Positions 10,050 to 20,337 of a stretch of 64,000 nt of DNA are shown here, piece after piece. The first letter of the stretch is position 1. Each line of letters opens with the position of its first letter. Origin of the DNA: Symsagittifera roscoffensis (Eukaryota > Xenacoelomorpha > Acoela > Convolutidae); the NCBI RefSeq assembly GCF_963678635.1, contig NC_087065.1, positions 71,311,345-71,375,344 on the forward strand, read 5' to 3'. The notes below the pieces were generated by a model. That model was not told where the DNA came from. It worked only from the letters and a program-made list of their open reading frames with translations, and did not search any database. The translations under genes and the position numbers were made by a program.

Positions 10050-10832
10050 TTATTCTCGTGGTTGAATGCTGTTGTAAGCGCCCATCATTTGCAGCAAGTG
10101 TCTATCCCAGTCATCCATGTAGCGTGAGCAATAGACTCTCAACATGAATACCAGCGTGCGTTTTTGCCTCTCGACTAGGCCACTCGTTTGTGGGTGATAA
10201 GTGGTCGAGTGGGCCTGTGCCACCTGCGACCTTTTCATTAACTCCTTCGTGAGATCACCCACGAATACTTTGCCATTGTCCGATTGGAATGTAATGGGGC
10301 AGCCATGCCTCGCTATCCACACATTTACCAAATGATCGCATGTTTCCTCCGCTGATGCTGTCATGCAGGGGGCTGCCTCTGCATATTTCGTAAAATGATC
10401 AATCATTACCAGCACCTGATTGTAGCCCGTGGCTGTCATGCATATCTTCTGGTGATCAATCTGCACCACTTCGTTGAATCCCGATGACTCTATTGACTGC
10501 AGAGGTAGTCTTAGTTTCCTGGGTTCTTTCGACTATTGACACGACAAGCATGCAGAGATCCACTTTTCACAAGCTTTCTTCAAAACGGGCCATTCGAATC
10601 GTTTCTGTATCCTGTTAAACACTTTGTCCACGTCTTGATGGCCCATCTGGTCATGTGAACGAAAGAGCAATTCGGTCTGGTATAACTGTTGTAACACTAT
10701 TGAATTATACTTGTAAAGCACCTTGTCCTCTTCCTTGCGTTTACAGGCTACGATCCCGTCTTTGTTCAGGTACAACAGATCTTTTCTCTTTATGTAAAAT
10801 TGCTTCAAAATCTTATGGCTGTCTTCCTCCAA
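10050..10832 (-). pseudogene. Ty3/Gypsy integrase: zinc-binding and catalytic core
   Basis: Integrase joins element cDNA to host DNA. Frames 10533-10832 and 10050-10469 are in one phase, interrupted by a TAG at 10533-10535. The first gives the H2C2 zinc-binding domain (SHDQMGHQ, then CEKWISACLSCQ). The second gives the RNase H-fold core: Asp at 10455-10457 (VQIDHQK), Asp at 10278-10280 (QSDNGKVF), Glu at 10170-10172 (GLVERQK). The spacing is D-58-D-35-E, the classic DD35E arrangement, so the triad is intact although the frame is not. It ends in a phase change near 10045-10065 that leads into the C-terminal region. Confidence 0.9.
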
Positions 10833-11101
10833 ATCTCCTTTGTCAGGTGCCCGGTTCTAGACCCATCTTTTCAGATTATTCGTCATTCTGTCATTTCGTT
10901 GAGCCCTTAGGAGGTCCGACAGCCAGTATCTGGTTTTCAGATACGTCTTTACCACGTTTATTTTCCCGCTCATTATCTCCGGAGCATGAGCATCGTCCAT
11001 CAACTTGACGCACCATATCTTCTTTAAGGTGTTGCTTCCTGCACAGGTGGCTCCAGATTGGTACGGACGACCGTACTATGTGGCAGTAATCTGGTTGGGC
11101 G

Positions 11102-12238
11102 TTACGACACAGCTATCAGTTCAAGCTCATCTACGGCGTTGTCCACTACAGTGCCCTCATCATCAGAGGTATACCTGTCTCTGTGTGGGTCCTGATGCAT
11201 TTCGCGGTCCAGCCCGCGCTGTTTGCATTTCACCAGAAAGGAATGAATCGCAATCTCTGAAACGTCAGAATTGGAAATAGTCTCCGATGTGTTCTCCCAG
11301 GACTGGGGCCTCGAGTCATCACTCGAGCCGATGGATTCCACATCATTATGTTCCGATCTGTCTGTGATGTTTCTCGACTCCCCGGACAAAACTTTGTCCC
11401 TTGATCGCCTTGAATCCGGCTCCCCGGACAACATTCTGTCCTTTGGCTTTCCCAACGTTGTCTCCCCGGACAATTCGTCCATTACGGGCTCAAAAGCGCC
11501 TGACTCCCCGGACATTGTCTCGTCCCCGGATGAACCATTCAAACTCGGTTCGTACTCTTCCTTTGCTTCCGTAAATTCTACTTTCCTCGTGAACCTGGAT
11601 TTCGACTTCACCCTGACTTCTTCCGTGGATTGGACCTGGGTCGATGTCCCACGTTCTGTGAACGAAGTCCTCAACAAGACATCCTTCGGAATTGAGGTCA
11701 CCAGCTGGTTCACTATCGACCGGCAATCCCGTTCCACATCGCTACTGCGAATGGTCACTTGTCTCTTCACTGTTCTTTCAGTGACAGTCAACCGCTGAAC
11801 GGTCTCCATCCATTCACGATCATCTCTGTCGACTTCTTTACCCAGCAAGTCACGAAGCTTCCCCATGACGTCCCGCGCCACGTTCACTGTCCTATTTAGC
11901 AGGGCTATGCTGTTTTTATCCAGCCTGGTAAGCTCTTGCTGCACCACATTGGATCGGACTAGCAGATCCAATGGGACGGGATCACCTCTGGCCAACACCT
12001 TTATTTGAGCTGCCGTCTCCACCGGAAGTTCAGGATGTCCTGGTATGGGGTGCCCTGACTTGTCCAACCACCTGGTGAGTGGTAGTATATCGTAGGTTTC
12101 CTTATCTAGAAATGAAAATCCGTCTTTAATTTCTGCGTGATTGCACTGCTTCTCTTCTAAGCGCTCATAGAATTCCGTCTTTTTACTGAGGCTATCAGCA
12201 TTCTGGTGCTTCTCACGGGTACGGTGCTCTATGATCAT
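11102..12238 (-). pseudogene. RNase H tail and long acidic spacer with SGE repeats
   Basis: The frame starts IIEHRTREKHQNADSLSKK, the conserved end of Ty3 RNase H/connection domains (H-x-NADSLSR type). It then runs about 340 residues without a recognised domain. The second half has four spaced copies of a short acidic motif (TMSGES, ELSGET, MLSGEP, VLSGES) visible in DNA as repeated CTCCCCGGACA blocks between 11,370 and 11,530. The spacer sits between RNase H and integrase, where Ty3 elements usually have a short linker, so it may be an unusual tether. Sequence between 10,833 and 11,101 continues toward integrase in broken frames. Confidence 0.65.
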
Positions 12239-12262
12239 GTGGTATCCATCCAGGCGCCCGAT

Positions 12263-12781
12263 TCAACGACCAATATTAATTTGGTCCATCGAGCAGGTTT
12301 TCAGCCAGGCAAGGGCATGATTATCCACACGCAACTTGAAGGGAGCATTCCCCAAGTAGGCCCTGTATTTTTCCACGAAAGTGATCACCGCGAACATTTC
12401 CGCCTTTGGTGCGCTATACTTCATCTCAGTATCGCTCAAGACCTTACTTCCATAGGCTATTGGACGGACAACCGTTATCCCATTCCACTCTTGCCCCTGG
12501 TGAAGTATGCCTGATATCGCAACTACTGATGCATCCGTGTCTAACACGAACATCCCCTTCTCCGTTGGCATGCCGAGGACCGGTGTCTCGCAAAGTTCAC
12601 ATTTAATGATTTCGAATGAAACTTGTGCTTCATCAGTCCAAATGAATTGTTTATCTTTATTTCTCATCAACTGTTGCATGGGGCATATCTTATGCCACGG
12701 GGACTTCGACGGCTCGATCATGTCGTTCTCCGTTAACATCTCGATCTCTTTCCTGCACGCTTCCGACTTGTGTGGGGTCAT
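12263..12781 (-). pseudogene. Pol remnant: RT N-terminal end fused to RNase H, RT core deleted
   Basis: The frame begins with the RT entry region (EACRKEIEMLTENDMIEPSK, then SPW) but passes at about 12,694/12,695 directly to HKICPMQQLMRNKDKQFIW, which belongs after the RT thumb. The fingers-palm core, including the YVDD-type catalytic site, is absent, roughly 200 residues by comparison with Ty3 elements. The RNase H domain follows and is well kept: VLDTDASVVAISGILHQ, KAEMFAVITFVEKYRAYLG and RVDNHALAWL hold the expected acidic residues. A TGA at 12263-12265 ends the frame, and the same phase resumes downstream with HMIIEHR. Because the deletion keeps the frame, it looks like one event. Confidence 0.85.
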
Positions 12782-12808
12782 TCTCCTCGCCCCTTTCCTA
12801 TGAGATAC

Positions 12809-13527
12809 CTAGCCCTCTTCTATCTCAATCTCGTGTTCTTCAAAATTGCAGCAACCTATGTCGGTCTTATGCTTTGAAAAAACGTCTGCGTTCCGAGTTA
12901 GCACCGCCCTAAGAGAATCTAGTTCTCGGTCTAATATTTTACCCTTCAGATGTTCTATCTCGGGCAGGACAGGTTTATTTGCTGCTAACTCTGTTTCTGT
13001 CGGTCTCTCAGGAAAATTCGAACAACTAGACAACCCATCATCTGTCTCCGACTTCATTGAAAACAATTTCATAGAAGGTTTCAATTCATTTATTTTTTTC
13101 AGTATGCATTCCTGGTTCGCGTGCAAGGGACATTTAGTTACATCAAACTTTTTCAAGTTCTCCACACTCTGAATTTCTGCAAGTCTGTGTTTAGAGGCAA
13201 TGCGTAGCCAAGTTTCTTTCCTCTCTGTATTGTCACTGTGGTTGCTTCTGTGTTCAACAACACACTCACACACGGTCCGCTCTGAGTGTGTGAGAAACTT
13301 CTTCCGAAAACAGCCGAGCTCTTACTGTTTGGATTTGGTACCAGACACACCTGCCTGTCATTACTGAGTTCATTTAGATTCCTCATCCGAAACTTCGCTT
13401 CCACGGCTGGGTTTGGTTTCAAGCTAACTTTTCGATCCAGAAAAATCGGCACCTTAGCCTGGTTAATTAAGATCTTATTAAGAGGTTTCTTTTCATCCTT
13501 CCTCTCAGGATCTTTGATCCTAATCAA
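12809..13527 (-). pseudogene. Protease-to-RT linker of pol
   Basis: Frames 13153-13527 and 12809-13273 cover the stretch between protease and RT. The first contains KVPIFLDRKVSLKPNPA and QVCLVPNPNSKS; the second includes DSLRAVLTRNADVFSKHKTD followed by HEIEIEEG, the typical sequence in front of Ty3 RT (leaf-like helix, NADVFS, then the HxI strand). The two frames overlap at 13,153-13,273, showing a phase change near 13,170-13,200. No catalytic residues are expected here. A further phase change lies between 12,781 and 12,809. Confidence 0.75.
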
Positions 13528-13552
13528 CCCGTCGTTGAGGTCGATCGTGACA

Positions 13553-14104
13553 TCAAAGTTGCATACGAAGTCCCTTTACAGGATGAATTGATCGGATTTG
13601 TCCAAATTTTCTGTCCTGATTGGCAGCTGCCAGTCTGATTCTTGTCGGTATCAGATCCGACCTGTCAAAGCCCACATCAGTCCAGGTGCTGACTGGGATG
13701 ACGGTGACCACTGCACCCGTGTCTAAGAGTCCTTTTACTGAAAGTTGTCTGCTCTGTACATCTAGCACATGTGCTGCCAGATCGGCTTTGCAACCTATGT
13801 GGACAGCATCCTGTTCAAGCATGGCATTGTGTCCGATTCGTCGCACCTTCAGCTCTTCTTGGCCAATATATATCCGGCCTACCTGATCACTCGCATCAGT
13901 CACGTAAGCCTTCGTGTAGATGCCAATGCCATCCACATTCATCAGAATTGGATATGGGCCCTGGACTTTGATGTAATGTCCATACACTCTCGTTAGCCTC
14001 GGACCTCCTGTCGTGAGCAGCGCTCGCACTGCCCTGGAGTCCAACTTGGGATCTTTCTCCCTCAGGTAGTCCGCTGTGTACCAGCGTAATCTCGGACGGT
14101 TCAC
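13553..14104 (-). pseudogene. Retroelement aspartic protease
   Basis: Retropepsin-type protease that processes Gag-Pol. The active-site motif L-L-D-T-G-A lies at 13712-13723 (DTGA), preceded by hydrophobic strands (AAHVLDVQSRQLSVKGLL) and followed by VVTVIPVSTW, as in Ty3/retroviral proteases. About 110 residues precede the active site, including IKVQGPYPILMNVDGIGIYT, which may be the end of gag-pre-protease. The expected flap and the terminal ILG-type strand are not complete in this frame, which ends at 13,553 where the phase changes. Confidence 0.85.
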
Positions 14105-14598
14105 TCAAGTTCTTGACCACCTGGTGTCCTGCGACCGAGATAATTGACATGATCTTTGTTCCTTCTTTCGTCATGCCAAAGGTTCTACCCGATATAACAT
14201 TTAGCTTCAGTCCAGGTTTTCTGGGTCCCTACTTATCTTCTTCTTCGTTGTTTTCCCCAGGATGTCAAACTTTTCCGGAAGATCTCTGCTTTCCAGTTCC
14301 GACCTCACCCATTGCTCAACTTCTTTCGTGGATAGCTCCTGTTGAACATTCTTTAAGCTGTCCTCGCCGCTAAGCCATAATCCACCCTGAGCGGTCCGGC
14401 CGACTTTGCCTCCAGGCTCGAGGCTACCACCCCATTAGGCAAGGTTTCCACCTTCTTAAACTTAAATGTGCTTGGTGTCGTTTCTTTTCTCCGAGACTCA
14501 GCCTCGTTCATCAGACGTGCTCGACTGGCTTTGACGCCTGAAAGCGCCTCCTCATGACGGGGATGTTTCGCATCCGCCACTGCATCCTAAAATTAAGT

Positions 14599-15574
14599 GC
14601 AGTCCTACTTGAAATGTCCCTCTAAATTGCAGAAGAAGCACCTAGGTCCATACTTCATTATGATTCCTCTGACGTACTATTCGTGGTCCTCGTCGGTCGC
14701 ATCAACGCCATCGAGAAAGTAGCCTATCGCTTTGATATTCTGTTTGTAAGCAGAACAGGCGGAAACATGGTGGTCCATCGAGCCAAAATTCGCACATGAC
14801 CTCCTCTTATCATGTCGTCACGAGGTCTGTACCAACTGGAGTTCGCGCCAGTGTATGTTCCGCTGTAGTTCCCATAATTGCTGTAACGGTTTTGCGCCCT
14901 CGGCTTTATGAGCAAGTACTTACGAGACTTCATACGCAAATCATCGGGCGTGGGTACTTGGTCTAGCGAAAGGGTGAAGATTGTGGCTAGCATGGTTTTC
15001 AGCTCGTCACTCTTTACTCCATCCATGAACTTCGAGGCAATCGCTAAGTTCCGCTCCGATATTCTCTCATCGGATTGCTTCTCCTTCGGAGTAATTCAAG
15101 GTCGTCTAAAAACTTGTCTATGGATTCGTCATCTCTTTGACGCCTCTTCTCGAACTTCACCATAGCCTGGTGCCCTTGTACTCCAGAGCCAAAACGGTTC
15201 AGCAAGATATCGAATATCTTGCGAGCGCTGTCTCGTTCATTGGCACTTTTCGTCATCACACAATTTAGGGCGGTACTCTCCAGGTTATTTGTCAGCGCGC
15301 TGCATTCCTGTTTCTTTGAGAGATTCTCTTCTTCAAAGTGCAACGTCATCACCTCTATCTAAGTATTGATGCAACCGTCTGACTCGTCTTTGTATGATTT
15401 TGGCTTTTTGAGTGTCCTTCTTGACCTCTCTCCTCTCTCGGTTGACTTCGAGAGCTTGGTGATGAATGTTTCGAGCGATCTATTCAGAGGCGCAAATATC
15501 GAAGCATACTTCGTTGTGTGCTGTGAGACCGTAGTCAGGACTGGCACTGATCTGACTTGAGGCACAGTGGGCAA
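14599..15574 (-). pseudogene. Gag capsid C-part and nucleocapsid with two defective zinc knuckles
   Basis: Frames 15359-15574 and 15044-15352 share one phase with a TAG at 15359-15361 between them; 14724-15026 follows after a phase change near 15,030-15,070. The middle frame has KFEKRRQRDDESIDKFLDDL, which fits the retrotransposon Gag (capsid) family pattern F..RRQ..-ESI..F...L. Two CCHC knuckles follow in nucleocapsid position. Knuckle 1 (14755-14796) reads C-A-N-F-G-S-M-D-H-H-V-S-A-C: the second Cys is Phe. Knuckle 2 (14599-14640) reads C-F-F-C-N-L-E-G-H-F-K-stop-D-C: spacing is perfect but a TAG (14605-14607) interrupts it. Confidence 0.75.
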
Positions 15575-15576
15575 TC

Positions 15577-16701
15577 TTATCTCCGGGGTAGCATCTGCCT
15601 CCGGCGGGACCGGGTTTGTCCAACCTGGCCTCGAGGGGGCTGCCTTGGGCCGCTCCTTGTGCTTAGATTTGTAATTTGTTCTCGAACTTTGCTGGGCCCA
15701 GGCATAGCTGCGTGCTCCATCTCCATCATTTGCCTGGCGTGAACGCTCTCTTGGGGCGGAACGCTCCTCCCGATTGCTCCCGTTTCAGATTTTGTCAAGC
15801 TTCCGCATCATCAGGTCAGATTTGGCATCTAACTTTGTTTCCAGGCTAGTCATCGTGTGAGCAAAGGTATTGTCGTGATCGTTCAAAAAATGCTCGATCT
15901 CCCATTGTCATTGTAACTTCTCTTTCTCCTGACTCCTTGTTCGCCTGAGCCAAGCTCTCCGCCAGGCATTGATCGGTGTTGCGAATCAATTGAGCCTGAT
16001 TGACTCTCGCAAGCGACTTTGTGTGTCAGTTCATCTCGCAATTTCTCTTGACCCTGGTGAGCTCCCTCCTCGACTCTATCTATTCTCTTAGTTATGTCCC
16101 GTCGCAGTTCTTCCAGACCTGTCATTACGCCAGCAAACATGTCACTTATATCGCCAGCCGACCCCAAAGCCGGGGTTAGGTCCAGAGAAGATGAGGTCAA
16201 CTTCCTGCTCATGTCGTTCCTTGGGCACGGCGTGAAATCCACATCCGGATGGGTTATCTCCGGAGGGTCATAACAGGAAGATAGACTTTCAGTTCGTAAT
16301 GAAGCCATGCGCTCATCGTACAAGGACTTCCAGCTTTTCTTGGCTTTCGATTCCGTTCGTTCTTCACTCGGACTTATACTCGACATCATCGCATTTTTGC
16401 TCTTCTTGACCAGAGATGATTGTTCTTTTCTCCGCTTATGAGTCTTAGTCTCCGATTTGGACATTCCTCTGAACAACACTTCTACTCGCGGTTCGACCTC
16501 AGAACGCTCCGAGGCCTCTTCCGTCCTTTCCATTTCTTCCCGTTCGAGGTCCTCACCTGGCTCAAAGTCGGGTCGGATGAGCGTTTGTTCCCCTTCGTCC
16601 AAGGGGTTGTCCACAAGCGTCTCGCTCACCGGTCCGACCTCGGCACTTCGCCCTTGATTGCCATCGAGGTTCTTCTCGCTGTTTAGTTTCATTCCGTTCA
16701 C
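15577..16701 (-). pseudogene. Gag N-terminal region
   Basis: The largest gag frame, 15883-16701 (272 aa), starts at an ATG at 16699-16701 and is highly charged: an acidic N-terminal half (DFEPGEDLEREEMERTEEAS), a Ser/Lys-rich middle (KSETKTHKRRKEQSSLVKKS) and a short helical segment (MFAGVMTGLEELRRDITKRI) that could form a coiled coil. A second frame, 15577-15798, carries on after a phase change near 15,800-15,880 and is Pro/Arg-rich. Being upstream of the capsid region and the first frame after the non-coding leader, it is best read as the Gag N-terminus or matrix-like part. It has no known motif. Confidence 0.6.
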
Positions 16702-17345
16702 TGAAAGATCAGCTTAACCTTTAGTTGATTCGTTGTCAGCAAAAAAGTCGGAAGCGCTGCTAAACGAAGATTGGCTACGCCTAGATTTAAATTTTTACGT
16801 GCTCCCCTGGCTCAGCCTGGGAATCTTGGAAGTCGATCCTAACGAGTCTCTACGCTGCATTTTGTAATAAATAGTAATATTCGTACCAATTAATGGCAAT
16901 GCACACGTACCGCGAATAAGTTTTAAATAATTTACTTAACGCTGCCTACTCGACTCCTTCAATATCAAGAATGTTCCCTAGAATTCTTGGTGATGATAAT
17001 AATGACTCAGCTAAGGTAACATAAAGGGCTTGCTTAAGATTAAGATAATGCTAACTCCATCCAGTTGCCTAGTATAACAGTATCACAAAATTTTCACAAG
17101 ATATATTAAATACACAAAACACAACTGATAATCAGATAAGAATATCCTACAGGTGACAGCCACCTTTCGTCAGTACCAATTTTACCGCCACACTGGTATC
17201 AAATCACTGCTTTGTTAAAATCAAACAATCTTTTGTAAAAAAGCAGTGATGATTCAGGAATAGATAAATAAAACTTAGTCTTAAAGAAAAAGACTTCCCT
17301 CGATCGGAACACTCCAAAAGAACGAAGCCCAGGACACTGTCTTCT
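16702..17345. other. Leader region upstream of gag in the giant element
   Basis: No coding frame that I accept. On the minus strand this is the sequence just upstream of the gag ATG, so it would be the 5' leader. A TGGCGG at 17,185-17,190 (minus strand) could be the start of a primer-binding site, but the preceding bases do not end in CA, so I do not call it. Confidence 0.35.
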
Positions 17346-17630
17346 AAAGTGAGTGTGTATTTGCCTAATACACTCACCGAGGTCTGCTTTTAGGTGCCCT
17401 GCGATTGCCCGAGCTTTCCTACTAAGTAGCTCAAGGCAACCTCTGATCGAAAATCTCCAAAGTCTAAGAAAAAGCTCCCCCACACCCGGGAAGCCCAAGT
17501 GCACGAGAGCAGGGAACAACTTTTCTTCTCAAATGAGTGTGTATTTGTCTAATACACTCACCGAGGTCTTCTTTTATGTGTTCCCGGATTGCCCGAGCTT
17601 TCCTATTGAATAGCTCAAGGCAACCACACA
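17346..17630. repeat. Two tandem copies of a 90-bp unit, period about 185 bp
   Basis: GAGTGTGTATTTGCCTAATA (from 17,350) with the following ...CTCACCGAGGTCTGC..., GCCCGAGCTTTCCT and AGCTCAAGGCAACC recurs from about 17,534 with GAGTGTGTATTTGTCTAATA and the same later blocks. Copies diverge by roughly 10%. They probably belong to the LTR or leader of the giant element; direct repeats of this sort are common in U3 regions, but no function can be read. Confidence 0.7.
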
Positions 17631-20110
17631 ACCAAAATAACAATCAAAAAAGAATTTGGTTCGGGAACTTGCGTCAGACCCGCTCTAGAATCCAAAGTTG
17701 ATCACAAATATCCGGGTCAAATGGGCTCCTGTGATCCTAATATGCACGCCCGTTGGTTGCTGACCTTTTATTCTGACTCTAAATGGATATTTTAGTTGCT
17801 CAAATTGTCCCAGAAGGTACCATTAAAGTTTCAATAAGGAGGCTTGTTAAGAGGCTTAAGTCACTCCGGAGGGTTACTTCGGAGGGTTGTTAAGACTCTT
17901 AGCTTACCTCGGAGGGTTACTTCGGAGGGTCCCCTTAAACTCACTAAGGCGGGTCAATAAGATGCTTAATACGCTCCGGAGGGTTACTTCGGAGGGTTCC
18001 TTCAAAATTTCAAATTTTTTCGAATCTCACTTGGAAGGATCTCCAAGTAGTCTCAGAAGGGGTCAAAACAAGCTTAATTCTCAGTGGGGGAGGGTTGTTT
18101 CAACTTCTTCGGTGGGTCTCGTGGAAAATTTCCGTTAAGGAGTGTTGCTAAGGAGCTTAGCTGACTCCGGAGGGTTACTTCGGAGGGTTCCCCAAAAATC
18201 AAGAAAAAAGGTTACTCTACTTCGGTGAAGCCCCCAAATGCGGTGTACATCACTTAAAATAGGTTGGTTGACACGGTCAACCCTCCCAGTAGGATAAAAA
18301 GGTGATCTTATAAAATTTTCTGCCGCTCAGAGGGTTCCCTAAAATTTGGACCCTCCGAACCAACAAGTTCCAAAAAAATTTTCCTTTCCGAGATTATCAA
18401 CCCAAAAACGGTTGCGGTCCGGGAAATTGGTCAAAAACGTCGACTTATGGTACCAAAATTATCCCAATCGGTTGGCTAGTCTTTGAGAAATCACCAAAAA
18501 CGCGTTCGTCAAAATGGCCTTTCTTCTCCACCTATATAGGTTCTGAAAGACTTCTTCCGCAATTCTTAGTGAAAGTGCCTAAAAATAATTGAAACGAACG
18601 TAGTAGCCCCGTACGGCACTGGAACAATGCAAAAAACCGGAACAAAATTGGTTTGGAAACAAAAATTTGGCCAATAACTATCAAATTTGGACCCTCCGAT
18701 TCCTTCCTTTTCCAATCTTTAAGTCGTTAGCTCTATCCACGGAGCTTATCGGAGGGCTACTCAAAAAATTCTCTAGCAACCGAGCACATTATGCTGATAC
18801 ACTCCTAACGCAAGATTTTTTATTGCTCTAACTCTAAAAACTCAAAAACTCGATCCCCAAAACAAATTGACAAAATTCGGAAAATTATCAAAATTTTGAT
18901 CGAAAAATTCTGTTTTCGCTAACTTCTACTAAGTCTTTTTCCGTGCGGTTTCTTTAGTTAGAGGGATCGAACTACGTAGTAACTCCCTGTGTAAAAGCTT
19001 TTTGCTTTTCGGAAAAACTCGGATATCCAAAATTTTGGGGGTCAACGGTTAGGTCGAAAATCGGTAATTTTCGACGAAATTGGGGTGTTTCTCGGGTCTA
19101 AATAGGAGATAAGTAACATATAGTAAGGACAACAATCTATCAGTAGTCGTTAATGAATTTTACTATATCCTCCTTTTCACCAAAATACCCGAATTAGACC
19201 CTTAACTCGGAAATTCGCGATCGAGGGAGGGTACAATCGGACCGCGCCAATCGTGCTCCCCACCTCTTAAGTTTTAATGAAATAGTACCCGAACGATGAT
19301 AAAAAAATTTTTCAACGATACCCAACAGTCGTTATGGATGTTGTCCTTGATGCCCCTGTTGAGTTTGGATCACGTCGGTCAGCTTGCCACTCTACCCTCA
19401 GTTCACCGGCGAAATCACCATTAACGTGCTTGAATACTCAAATTACACTCAAGGGAGGGTACCCAACCCGTCACCAAAACACACAACCTTTCCATCAGAA
19501 ATGATATAAATCAATCTGATACAACAACAAATAGGAAGGTCAGATCAAATCTCGTCCGGAAATAAGATATAAACTGTCACTTTATGTTTTTTATTGTTTT
19601 TGGTCTTTTTTGTATTTTTTACTGTTTTTTTGTACCTTTTTGTTATCAAATAAATTTGTTTTTGGCTGTTTTTTTGTTATTCTAGTGGCTGTTTTTGGCC
19701 GAGCCTCCGCTTCCGTGGTTTTCCTCTAATAACGTCGTTATTACTCCCAATTCGTGGCACGGGAGGGTACTGCTCTCCACTACTTTCCCACTGAAGCCTC
19801 CCTTCTCGCTAATTCCTTCCGCTAAGTGTCTTATCGTGCGTGATCGTCACGATAAGAGGCTTCGGTTTTATTTCGTTATCATCCGACTGTCTCTCACTAT
19901 TTTCGCTGTTGTTCTGATTTTATCACTTTTTCTCGTCAAAATGGCCGTTTTTCGTATTTCTGAGAAATATCCATTCGTCAATCGAAATTTCGAATATTTA
20001 AAATTCTCGAATATTCCGACCCTCATTCGCAGTAGTTTTCAACCACTAAGGCCTCTACTTCTTTTTTTTCCGTTGCGTCGGAAGGTTGCGCTGTGCCAGT
20101 CTGGCTGAAT
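17631..20110. other. Non-coding region right of the giant element, possible 5' LTR
   Basis: No supported gene. It holds the GGAGGGT cluster, three copies of GGGAGGGTAC (19225-19234, 19453-19462, 19761-19770) and a T-rich block (19,580-19,690). In the orientation of the giant element it lies upstream of gag and may be LTR, but the partner LTR is outside the window. The plus-strand frame 19695-20108 is hydrophobic and basic without a recognisable domain, and I treat it as chance. Confidence 0.4.
17860..18200. repeat. Scattered GGAGGGTTACTTCGGAGGG repeats
   Basis: The block CTCCGGAGGGTTACTTCGG (followed by AGGGTT) occurs near 17,865, 17,973 and 18,166, with a variant near 17,910, often preceded by a variant of TTAAGA.GCTTAG. 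CTCCGGAG is a perfect palindrome, and GGAGGGT recurs again at about 18,345 and 18,752. The spacing is irregular, so this is a cluster of a motif and not a strict satellite. Confidence 0.65.
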
Positions 20111-20214
20111 GGCACAATCATAAAGAATTCTTTCAGCGACCAATAATAGCTTAAAAAGGATACTAACCGGACGATAGCACTCAATACCAGAGTGTTTGCT
20201 TGATTTGAAAATGG

Positions 20215-20280
20215 GAGTGATATAAGATTGTTTCCATCTTAAATTGTGAGTGATATGAGATTGTTTCCATATTAAATTGT
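20215..20280. repeat. 33-bp direct repeat, two copies
   Basis: GAGTGATATAAGATTGTTTC (plus 13 bp) at 20215-20247 is followed directly by GAGTGATATGAGATTGTTTC (plus 13 bp) at 20248-20280, two differences in 33 bp. It lies just before the non-LTR element's coding region and could be part of its 5' region. Confidence 0.8.
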
Positions 20281-20337
20281 TTCACAACCAAATTAAATTT
20301 TAATGTCTTATTTTTAATTTCGCTTTTAATCGCCAAC

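Larger units (their letters stand above)
1..17200 (-). mobile_element. Giant Ty3/Gypsy-like LTR element, decayed, left end outside window
   Basis: All recognisable frames between 16,701 and 1 read on the minus strand in the order gag, zinc knuckles, aspartic protease, RT remnant, RNase H, spacer, integrase, acidic tail, macro-like domain, SGNH-like region and further unknown coding sequence. Protease-RT-RNase H-integrase is the Ty3/Gypsy (Metaviridae-type) order. At 16 kb or more of internal sequence it is far longer than a usual 5-7 kb element; the extra length is mostly the 8 kb or more downstream of integrase. Base composition is more GC-rich than the flanking AT-rich DNA. Numerous stops, frameshifts and one large RT deletion show this copy is dead. 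The 3' LTR lies beyond the left edge, so LTRs cannot be paired here; the right boundary is approximate. I see no env-like protein. Confidence 0.85.

Noticed and set aside
17150-17210. Primer-binding site of the giant element (TGGCGG on the minus strand)
   Set aside because: The preceding bases do not look like an LTR end (CA), and without the second LTR the position cannot be confirmed.
19695-20108. 137-codon plus-strand frame
   Set aside because: Sits in non-coding repeat-rich DNA, has no domain, and its hydrophobic part comes from T-rich sequence.
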